From NCBI GenBank assembly GCA_943736015.1, contig OX031062.1, positions 25,889,462-25,953,461 of the forward strand: 64,000 bases of DNA, in the 5' to 3' direction. Of the stretch, positions 39,801-51,800 are shown in pieces. The DNA comes from Tridacna crocea (lineage: Eukaryota > Mollusca > Bivalvia > Cardiida > Cardiidae). How positions within the stretch are numbered: position 1 is the first letter of the stretch; every line of letters begins with the position of its first letter. The position numbers and the translations under genes were made by a program. The notes under the pieces were generated by a model. The model was not told where the DNA came from, searched no databases, and saw only the letters and a list, made by a program, of their open reading frames with translations.

Positions 39801-42800
39801 AACGAAAAAAAAAAGGGAAATTTATCGGTCAATAATGGTTATTGTTTAAAAGCCCAGCACAGTTGCTATAGAAACCTTTCGAGGGAGACCTCAAGAACAG
39901 ATTTTATAATATCTATGATGTTTTCCTTCACAGTCGATCAGCAAACATTCTAATGACTTATCTGCCCCATTCTAAGAATTGTAGATCCTTCAAAGCAGGA
40001 CGTAACATATACAGACTACAAATTCAAAATAACCATGCAGGACTACAAGTTTACTGATTGGTAGAAAACATTGTGGTAAAATATGAAAATGCTGTTTCCC
40101 AGCGAACCAGCATTTTCTTTTTTTCCAACAATGTTTTCAAAAGCCATCTTTCTTAGGGTTTATAAGACTTGGGATTATTTGGTAAGATTTAGCATACTTC
40201 GGGGCAACATCGAAGGATTTTTTGTTGTAAATCAAGACCTGAAGTTGGATCCTCAAAAATTTTGTTCTCAAAGCTCAGTCATCTGACTGAATTTAGTCTT
40301 TACTAAGTTTCAGATTCCTCAAAAATCAAACAATAGTAGCCTGATGACAGCTTAACTCTTTCCAAAACAATCCCTGGTTTTAAGACCCTGCGATAGAAGC
40401 CTTTTGAAAACATTGCTGGAAAAGGAGAAAACTGGTTACCAGAATTTTCTCCTTTTCCCACAGTGTTTTCTACCCTGCCGGAAATAGATTTCAATTTTCA
40501 ATTTCGATTTTTTTGTCGTATGCAAGACCTTTTTAACTTGGACCAGTCTAACAAATTACTATTAGGTATAGAGTTAAACCTGGCTTCAACAAACTTTGTT
40601 ATAAAACACAGACACCATTGTGATTAAAGGATAAAATGGTGGTAACCAGCAAGTTTTCCTTATCCAAAAACTGTTTTTATCCTATCATAAGCATGTATCA
40701 ACTTTTGAGCTATATTTGTCATTTGGAAATCCTTTCAATTTGTTGTTTGGTAAAAAGTTCACCCATCACCACACATCCTTACTTTTGATGACCCTGAGAG
40801 AGAAGCCTTTCGAAAACATTGTGATAACCAGCATTTTCTCCTCTTCCCCTCATGTTTTCTACTCTTAACGTAACAAATTTCAAATTTTTGACACTTTTTT
40901 TGTCATTTGGAAAAAAATTTAAAGGTAGTTTATTGTGGAAGCATTCATTCTTTCCCACACAATCCCGACTTTTAATGACCCTGAGAAAGAAGCCTTTTAA
41001 AACATTGTGGGAAAAGGAGAAAATACAAATGTACTGGTAACCAGCATTTTCTCCTTTTCCCACAATGTTTTCTACCCTTTCCAAATCCAATTTCAATTTT
41101 TGATTCAAATTTATTTAGTTTTCTCCTTTTCCCACAATGTTTTCTACCCTTTCCAAATCCAATTTCAATTTCTGATTCAAATTTACATGTATTTAGTTTA
41201 GCTGTCTGCAAAATTTAATGCTTTCAATTTAGACTAGTCCAAAATTTTGTCATCTGGTTAAGAGTTTAAAAAAGTTACCCATGGTTAAAATGATGGCATA
41301 TGGAGTGCAAATAAGGGTTTTTAAGAGGCTAGAAAATATTGCGGAAAAAAATGACTTGCTGGTTACCAACATTTTCTCCTTTTCCGTAACTTTCTTTAAA
41401 ATTTGATGATTGAATTGTGTTATGTGCCACTTTCAATAGTAATTCACTCCGATAATGGGTATTCTCACATATTCATGTGTCTCCTTGGATTTTGCAGCAC
41501 TAGGCTAGGGCTCTGATGTGTCTTGCCAAAGGACCCCCCCCCCCCCCAGGAAACTGAAAAACCTTCAAAAGCAGTCTTTCTCACTATCTGTAATACTCAG
41601 GATTTAGTGGTAAGGGGTTCATAACAAACAGGAAGTTAACACTACAACATCACTAGGAAGTTGGTATTTCATCACGGCTTCAGCAAGATCAACATACAAA
41701 TCCTAATCAATGCCTGATAACACATATGACACAGTTTCTCTCTATCCACTTCTAGACATGTTTAGACACACTCCGATATATCTATCCCAAACGCCTTGCT
41801 AGAGGTGAAAATATGACTGCAACGAAGCAGATTCTTTGTTTTGAACTAAAATATTTAACCCTTTTCCCAACAAAAAACAATTTGGGCCAGACAAAATTGA
41901 AACAGTTTGCAGAGGACAAACTAAATGTAGTGTAAAAGAATAATTTTGTCTATGAAAGAGTAGAAAACATTGTGGGAAAAGGAGAAAATGCTGGTTACCA
42001 GCATTTTCTCCTTTTTCCACAGTGTTTTCAAAAGCCTTTTCTCCCAGCATCGTAAAAAAGCAGGGACTGTTTCAGAAAGGGTTAACCTACCTTATTCCAC
42101 AAAGTTTTCGAGTCTTTTCCTACTTGTGTGGGTGGTTATGCTCATGAAAAATTGAGTCTAAATCTGATTTTTTTTTAGGATTTGTATTAAAGTTAATGAT
42201 CAGAATGCTGGCTAAATGAAATGGCCATACTCAAGAGGAAAATAAAATAAAAATACAGGAAAACCTTGATATTTTGAGCCTCGGACATTTGAGAACCCTG
42301 CATTTTTCGAGGATTTCCAATAGTCCCTGGTGTTCATCGGCTTCATCCTCTTATATGGTGTAAAGTGACGGATGCAATTCAAAATGCATGTCAAAACATT
42401 TGGAAATAATTCCACAAAAACTAATTGACATGAAAAATAGATCCTCAAGTAAAGCCATGAAAACCAGTTACACTTTTCAGCTTGGCATTGTCTTATCAAA
42501 GGCACTCCAAACTATCTTTTTATCTTTCATAATGACTAATTTAAACATAGAATTTACAAAAATCTCTGAATAAAATAATAAGTGGAAGCTAAAGTCTTAT
42601 TAATGAGAGGAAAAAAGTTGTCAGTCATCTGCAACTAGCAGTTTCTCCTTTTTCACCAGCGTTTTCAAAATGCTTTTCCCTTCAGGTTGTCGGCATTGTG
42701 CAGTAAAGGGCTAAAGTGGAAAGATTCTTATTACAATGACTGGTCTCAGCAATAGTACAAAGGACTTTTGCTATGAACTCTTCCAGAACTGCCATCACTG

Positions 42801-45800
42801 TAACGCAAGCCCTAAATCAGGAGGCTACTTGGCCTTGATCTGGTAATAAAGAATACTTACTGCTCTATCTGGATGTCCAAAGTCAATCTTTAGTTGCCCC
42901 ATGGCCCTTATAATGGCTATCATAGACTGGATGGCGTTGCTGTACACAACTGGTCTGTACTGTAAGCACTCTTCTTCTGTGTAACCTTTCTCATGAATAA
43001 TTCTGAAAAATATACAGCAACAGTGTTTTACGATCAAACAATCAAATGTCAGGGATTCAGCAGAAACTTCAGACTCACCCTTTCCCCTCTAAACACTTCC
43101 TCTGACACCTCTGCAACAGAGGGCTCTACCTGTGTTTTTTGTGAATTTTTTAAAACTCAGACTGGTCCAAACTGAAAGCATTGCAGATGGCAAACTAAAT
43201 GTTACTACAAGTATGCACTTTGTTTTCGAAAAGTTTAAAAAATATTGTAGGAAAAGGAGAAAATGCTGGTTATCAGAGTTTTCTAAATTCCTTCTATGTT
43301 TCCTTAGGCCCTCTTCCTACATGTATGATTGTCTAAAATTCCGCTTAACCCTTTACTACATAGATATTCATTACTATGCATTAGTGCTGAAACGGTTTAC
43401 CGATATACCGATTAACCGCGGTCTGTTCAAAGAAAAAACCGAAATCGGTACGAATTTTACCGTATCGGTATTTCTGCAATATGTCAACTTCTCTTAATTG
43501 TATAAGAAAGTCCGGTTTTCCCAAAAATTTTGTCAGAAATCGATCGTTTTTCAACTAACTGAAAGATTTACAAAAGCGAAAGTTGTTTATTTCCACAGGC
43601 GGTGTCACCGGTGTTAAGGTAAAATTATTACCGCCTCAAATTCGCGACACGAACTCCAAATAATAGTCAATCGTATTACTGATTTTGGACCAAAAGAGTT
43701 TGTTATTCCTGTTCTAGATATATAACTTTCCTCACACTTATTTTGCAGTTTTTCCTGGTAGATAAGCGGGAAAGTATTAGTAACAGAGTAAGTTAGTGCA
43801 TCGCACTGTCTTCTCTGTTGAGCTCCCAAAGTTCGTAATAGTAGGACAGCTGAGCAAGTGTTCAGTACTCCTGGTGACTTTTTGTCGGCACAGAGGGCTT
43901 CCCTGGGTGCTGACAAGGTTGACATGCTAATATTTTTGAAAAAGAACATGACTTGACATGTCACTGAGTCATTATTTGTTTCTATGGACAATTCTTAATT
44001 TCTTTGTCATTTCAGTCAGGGATCTTATATATACATATGTATATATAAGATCCCTGTTTCAGTCTAGTCTGTGTCAAAGACTAGTCAAATTTTTTAGCAT
44101 ATGCTACTCTAACAGCGACTACAATTGGTCAGATATGCTAAATGTCAGCATATACAGCATATCCCAATACGTATTGCAATACAGGTCAGCCGTATTGCAA
44201 TATATTGCGATACGCTTTTTACCGTATTGTTTCACCCCTACTATGCATTGCTTGTCGGAGCCTTTTGAAAACATTGTGTCAAAAGGTGAAATTGCTCGTG
44301 ATGAGCAATTTCACCTTCTGCCACAATGTTTTCTCCACTATCAAAAGGTGTCATATACACATAACAAACTGCTTCATCCTTGCCGATATTTAGGGTCAAT
44401 TAGAGATACCACAGAATTGCCTTATGAGGTAAAAGGTTAATGAGGCAAAAGGTTAATGTCTCATATGATAACCTTTTATTGGTGTTGTGCCTTTACTCAA
44501 GCAACTGCTCATATTTCCTCAGTGTTTTCAATAGAATTCAAATAAAGACAATTCCATTTCCTTACATGTTGCCTTTGCCTAAGAATGGCCTGTGTGGAAG
44601 TTGATTGAGTCCAGTTCATTTCTGGATGCTTTATTGTTGTTTCTACATGTGGATTAGCAATCCACATGTCTTGTGTTTAATTTTTACCTGCAGCTTTAAC
44701 TTTTTTACTGGGAGTTTCCATGAGCAAGGAATTCAAAAGTATCAGCTTCCGACCTGGTAAACATAACAATTAGTGTTTTGTTGTCTCAATACATAACTAA
44801 GTGTTATTTTAAATATAATGTTAAAAGTGGTATTTAACCCTATCAATGAAATCCACATGCGCATGACCATAAATAATGTGATGTGTAGAAACGAAAAAGT
44901 AATGCAAATGAGTTATTACAATACTTCTCGTCATATCTGATTACTGAATGACCTTTCCAGATGCATAAATTCCTCTAATTACTGACACTGTATGCTTTTA
45001 ACCCATTACCACTCAATCCCTACTTTTGACGCCCCTGAGAAATAAGCCTTTTGAAAACACTGTGGGAAAAGGAGAAAATGCTGGTAACCAGCATTTTCTC
45101 CTTTTCCCACAGTGTTTTCTACCCTTTCCAGAACAAATTTCTATTTTTCAATCACCTTTATTTTGTCATGTGCAAATGCTTTCAAATTGGACCAGTCCAA
45201 AATTTTCTCGTGTGGTAAAGAGTTAATTCTGCCTATTGCTCAATGGTAAAATGACCCATTATACTGTGGAAATTAAAGAGTAACCAAATTTCATCGGAGT
45301 TCCTACAATAAATACCATCCCTTTATGACAGTTCCCAGTTTTAACAAACCTGTGTTGCAGGCTTATGGAAACATTGCGGATAAAGGAAAAAATGCTGGTA
45401 ACTGATGTTTTCTATCCCTTCAAAGATGAATCTTACCATTTAGGCAATAATAAATTTGTCTTCCTTTCAACTGGACCAGTCTAAACTTAGTAGTTTAGTT
45501 CAGAGCAAACATAACCATTGTGTCATTATGCCAGTGCAACAAAAGGAGCATAATTATGAAGAAAGTATTTTGCAATATCCAGAAATTTCTCACTTTGATC
45601 ATGGCCTCTTTAACAGTCTTTGTCTGCATATGTTTGATGTTTTGATCTTCTTTCATAAGTATTCACAAGTACAATACATTTGAAATTTTTCACAGGATAA
45701 GTTCATTGAAGTGTGAAGACTTTAACAGTCATTCTGGGTTTTCTATATTTTCCCACAATGTTTACCAAAATTGTAATTCCTGGGACAAACGAAGTACCCA

Positions 45801-48800
45801 AAATATCTGTGCAGAAATGACTTAACTCTTTACCAAACAATATTTTAGACTTGCTGAATTGAAAGCTTTTCATTTTGCAGATGTTATATCAAATACAGCT
45901 GAAACCATTGTAATCGTCTGTGAAAGTGTACAAACCTTAACCCTTTACCACATGACAAAATTTTAGACTGGACCAAATTGAAAGCATTTGCAGACAACAA
46001 AATGAATGTGACTAAAGAATTGAAATTTGTTTTAGGAATGAAAGAAAACATTGTGGGAAAAGGAGAAAATGCTGGTTACCAGCATTTTCTCCTTTTCCCA
46101 CAATGATTTCAAAAGGCCTCTTTCACAGGGGTGTTAAAAGTCTGGATTGTGTGGTAAAGGGTTAAGAAAAGCAGAAACTTCAGGTCTCCAGCATTTTTCC
46201 AAAACAATTTCCCAGGGTCATTAAAACTCCAGTTTGGTAAAGGGTTAAGAGATCACTCTGTTCAACAATTATTATACTGGCATAATCAATGAATTTACTA
46301 CTGCCTAATACAGCATTACTAATCTTGGACAATGGACAGATTTGTCACAAATATAAACACAAAATGTATTGGCATTTTTCCACAAAGATAATGCTCATAA
46401 ACACAAACACAAAACAAAATCACATACTAGACCTTTGTACATGTCCATCAACACACAAGAGTCTTTGTAAACTATTGTGAACTGAACTTTAGAAAATTTT
46501 TGGAAATTAGTCTTTTTGTTTTGTGATAGGCCACTTTTGCATGTTTAACCCTTTCCTAAACAATCCTGGATTTTCATGATACTGAAAAGGGAGCCTGTTA
46601 AAAACAGTGGGAAAAGGTGAAATGCTGTTATTAACCAGCATTTTCTCGTTTTCCAACAATATTTTCTGCATAAGAAATGTTTCCTACCCTCCCATAACAA
46701 ATTTCAATTTTGAGTCAAATTAATTTTGTCTGCAATTGCTTTCAGTTTGGACCAGTCTAAAATTCAGTCATTTCCTAAAGCATTTTACCTGGTCCGACGA
46801 ATCACCGAAATACCAAAATACCACCGAAACACCAAAATAGCCCTAATTTTTTATTACTGTGTTATGATCACTATTGAAGTTTAACAGATTTATCTTTTTT
46901 GTGGAATTTGACCCAAATAATGTCAATAGAGATGAAGGGCTGTTAGTTAAAATCATAATGACAAAATAACAATGTATCATGGGGCCCAACGTAAACAATG
47001 CACCGAGACAGGCGTATGTAAGTCCACCGAAATACCCACTCGACGCTGTAAATATTTGTTGATTTAGGGATTAAACCTCTGCAAGATTTGGCTCTTTTTC
47101 ACATAAAACACGATTAGTTAAGGTAATGATCACTATAGAGAAGATTAATGTAGAAGATTGCAGAAAAATGTCGTTAGTATACATTGATAATTGATTCACG
47201 TGGAGAACAATCACCGAAATACTTGCATGTCAAGTCCTGACATACCGAAATACCTAACTTTTATTACACAAATTACAATTTTGAGAGTCATCAGATGGAA
47301 TTATCACATATATTTCATTTCTTTAAATCATAAACACAAAGTATGCAAGTGCGTTCCATTTACGAACGAAGTAAATGTACCTAAATTAGCATTGTGTGAT
47401 TTATCCATCGTCACGTGCGTGTCGCATTTGACATTTTCTGCTTTTTCACTGTTTACTGACCTTTTGGGGTGAACTGCAATTAAATCTATATTATTAGACC
47501 TGTATCATTTACGTGGAGTTCCGATATCCGATGTGGACTTCGGTTTAAACGGGGGAAAATCTCAAAATTAGTATTCATTTACCCGAGTAGGAATACGCAT
47601 GTGAAAAGAAAGGACTTTGAAGGTTACAGACGATCCTTATTTCTTCTTTTCTACAACATAACCTTAGTTTAGTTCATAAGTTCTGTTCTTTCACCTGCAC
47701 GAAAGGGATGCAAAATTTACGAAAGTTAAGTCCTATTTTATCTCCATTCCGCGATTTCACGGACAAACTTCAGATTCCAATTTGCTCAAAATATAAAACG
47801 TTACTTTTCCTCCTTAAAGAAGGTTCGTTATTTGAGAAGAATTTCAAGTAGCATAACGGGTTTAAGTGATATACTAATATCCTGTTTGTTTGTACGTTTT
47901 TTTTTCTTTCACGGCGGTCAGTGCACCTACGCATGTGTTTCCTGTCTTTGTTATACGAGTACTGACAAAACTTTCTTTCCGACCTTCTGGCTACTTTTTT
48001 CCAATGCATTAGAGGTGAGAGTGAAAAATTGCCGCCAGAAAGTTTGCCTCGAGCCGGTATCGAACACGCAACCAATTCAGATACACTAATCACTGAGTTA
48101 CCAGGCCGTTTTTTTTTTTTTCAAATCTTGAGTTGGCAGACTGTTTAAGACTCAACTAAAAAATAAACAGACTTCAGATAAGAGGCAGTTAAAGGTGGGT
48201 ATTTAGAATTTTCACATCACACCAAATTTAAGAATATATGTATCACTGAAATTTACATGAAAGAAAAAAAAAACAATACAATTCATCAATAATAAAGAAT
48301 CATCAAATTTAAAAAGAAATATTTTTGGGGTGGTATTCCCTTAAAAGGCTACGTAGCCTCTTAACCCTTTACCAAACAACAAAATTTTAGACAGGTCCTA
48401 ATTGGCAGCACTTGCAGACTACAAATTGAACATAACTCAAAAATTGAAGTGTGTTTCCAACAGGGTAAAAAACATTGTGGGAAAAGGAGAAAATGCTGGT
48501 TACCAGCATTTTCTCCTTTTCCCACAATGTTTTCAAAAGGCTTCTATCTCAGGGTCGTTAAAAGTCGGGATTGTGTGGTAAAGAGTTAAGCTACTTTAGA
48601 TTTCCCGCCAAAAATAAAAAAAAGCATTGTGGGAAGGTTAAGTGAGTAGCACGTGACTAATCACTCTTAAATTCCATAACATAACAAAAATTATTTTCCA
48701 AATGTCTAGAACTATGAACGCTACGTTTGAAGCTTTGGCTATATATTTTCGGTATGTATATGAGCGAGTAGCTGATGTAAAAATAGACGGTGTTTCCCTT

Positions 48801-51800
48801 CAGTGTCAACCTGGGCTGTAGTAAATCTCTGATTTCTCTTGTTGTCGGATGGTTTTCGACTACTGGGTGTTATCAATGAAAATTATAAGGCTTTGGGAGT
48901 ATAAGGATATTTTTTTTGTATTTTTGTAAAATTTTCTGAAGGGCCATCTTTAAGTGACAAATTCATTAATTTTGTGAGTTGAGTCTGAAACGTTGAACAC
49001 AAGAACAAATCAACAGAGTAGTGCTGGGTTTGGCAAACTATACTCATGCTTCGTTTCCATGGATAAACGTAACACATTAACTTGTTTTCTTACGATGGTT
49101 GTTTACGCCGCTTTCAACATTACTATAGTTATGTAACGGCCACACTTCACTTATTCATATACATCATTAGTTTTTACCAGAACTAGGCTAGAGCTCCGAA
49201 GTTTCTTGTCAAAGGACATTCCCCGAATAACCCAGTGCTTCCAGTGAAGCTCAAATTCGGGCCGTCCAGAAGACAGCTGAAACACTAAACCCTGCCCTGA
49301 GAATATCTTGATTAAACCATGATATTTGAAAACGTCAAATAGGGGCGTAACCAAGCCTGATAAGGCAGTTATGAGATATTTTCTTACATTCATCTTTCAC
49401 TGAGTGCGAGGGGATAAATTTTCGCGTTGTACGTCAGACTGTCCGTCCGGCCGGACAGATATCTTCTAAAATCCTTGACAAAAAATAATGAAACTTCATA
49501 CATGTGTTCCTTAATGATATTCCGCCGACATACTTTTTGTTTTGTTTTATTTGACGCTGTGCCATGAAAAAGGGGGGTTTAATGTATATTTCCATTATAG
49601 AGGCAATATCTCTTTAACTACTGGACAAGATTCTATGAAACTTCATTCACGTGGTTTATCATAAGCCATCCATGTGTACTTTGTTACATTATACGTTTAA
49701 AGGTTTTTTTTTTTAAATCCCCTGCCGTAGGCAGACGAATAAAGTTTCAGAGTTGTCCATACGCCCGTCTGTCTATCTGTGTTTGGCCGTGTGTCCATCC
49801 GGGACAATATCTACGATCGCACGGAATTTTTCGAAAATTTATACGTGTATACAATAACCTATTCCGCCAATATATTTTTTTCTTAATTTGATGCATATTG
49901 GTCGATTAGGAGCGATTTTGAGTGACGCGGTCGCGTAAATTTTTGAAAAGGTCTTTTTCGACAGGGGATATCGTTTCAACGAAATCAGCGTAATTATTAT
50001 TTTTATTTAATGAAATACAATATCATGGAAAAAAAGGGGTTAAGTGTATAATTTCATTATGGATCAATAACAGAAAGGCAACGTATACATGCAAAACACA
50101 ATACCTCTTATATGGTTCTATCAAAAAAGTCCTTTTCTGTTGGGAATAACATTTCCACGAAATATAATCATCCCAGGGAATAAAGTGAATTTGAAATCGT
50201 ATGCAATATGCAATAGTTTTTGGTGTACAAACAAGTTCAAAAGTATCCATTTGTACACTTATTTAGTCCATGTATTTTTCTTTTGACCAAAACTTCAAAT
50301 TATACGTGCTGATAGATACAACCAAATGCGGATTGAATCGGGGGAAATGAGCACAAACCTACTCGTCAAATAATCACAGTTACGTTTCAAACATATACAG
50401 GGGTGTCCCCAAATAATTATCTGTTACCCATTTAAACTATTATGGTTTCAGTTGGGATGGAACGCACCATATATACCTAAAGGCTATCTCAAAACAATGT
50501 CTACACAATAAAGCTTGTTAATTTGTAAAAAAAAAACGCGTGTACACGAAAAATACATATTTATGATGTGCTGGAGAATGGCAGGACTTATTACTCTTGC
50601 AAATCATTTCAAATTGATGTTATAAATATCATAATACAAAGTCAGTATCTCACATTGATAGCTGTTGTTTAATCGGTGAGAGATTTAGAGATGCACCATG
50701 TCAGACCACAGCAAAGGCATATGTAGATCGATATACAGTAACCGAAAGAACGAACCCGAGATAGAATGGATAATTATTGCAACCGATTTATCCCGACCGG
50801 TCTACTTCTGCCGAGGGAATGAACCTAAGCGAGTAGATCGGCCAGGTCCAGTATAAGGGGGAAGGGGGGGAGATGAGGCAAAATGCTGATGAAACCTTTG
50901 GTGGTGCTCGAATCCACAGCCTTTGATACTAGGATCGGCGGCTTACCAAATTGGTTATTGGACCAACCGATACTCTGAAGCATTAGAAATGTATTTATCC
51001 CTTGTTAGACGTCAGACGCATTAAAATATTTTTTCTAAGTTACTGCAATTTCCTTCTTTATTACTTACCTGCCACAGTGGCTTTCTGACCACTTCTGACA
51101 GAAAATTGTGGAAAAAGGAAAAATAAATTATGAAGAGCAAGGTCTCCTTTGTTACGATGTTTTCAAGTATATTGATATATCAAACCTTAAAGGTGCAGTT
51201 TAGGTCAAATTATCAAAGCAGGTGTCAGAATACAATTAAATTTAAATCGAACCATTTAAAGGTAAAAAAAGTATTGTGGAGATGACAGTTTGTTCTCACG
51301 TGGTCAAACCATATGTTAGTCGCTGGCAACAAAAATAAAATAAAATCAGGCAAAATGTAAACAAACGACACAGCTACCTGGCAGGTTCTAACCGAGTTTT
51401 GTTATCAATTTCTCTGCCATCGACTAACTCCTGGACCGACAGTACAATGACAGATTATCATCCTCACAACAATAACAACAATACAACGATCCTGAGGAAC
51501 AATGCTGAGGGAAAAGAAAAAAAATACTGGAAAGCAGAAGTTTCTTCTTGACGCACGTGCGCTTACTTGTCTTACACTTTCAAAGACAGATCCTGCACAA
51601 ATTTAAAAGCAGTTAGCTTGTTGCCAGAACATGCTTCAAACACAAACTAAGATTTCTTTTTTGTCTGGTGAAGAGTCAAAACTTTAATCTATACTTAACG
51701 ATTTGAAATGACTTAAATGGCTATCTTTGAATAAAGAGGATTTAGTTTGCTCAGTCTGAACTTCTCGGGTAAACGAAAATTAACTTTGAGATGGCCCCTT

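Larger units (their letters stand above)
43345..44440 (-). mobile_element. Family 2 hairpin MITE split by a hAT element
   Basis: Left part 43345-43381 (CCCTTTACTACATAGATATT). The body resumes at 44241 with the palindrome ACATTGTGTCAAAAGGTGAA ... CACCTTCTGCCACAATG and ends GAGGTAAAAGGTTAA. Confidence 0.87.

Noticed and set aside
47770-48093. Minus-strand frame of 107 codons near 47.9 kb as a gene
   Set aside because: It overlaps a tRNA-derived SINE, and the opposite strand is equally open.
50880-50965. A functional tRNA gene
   Set aside because: Only box A- and box B-like blocks fit. A full cloverleaf with paired acceptor stem could not be drawn, so a SINE head is more likely.
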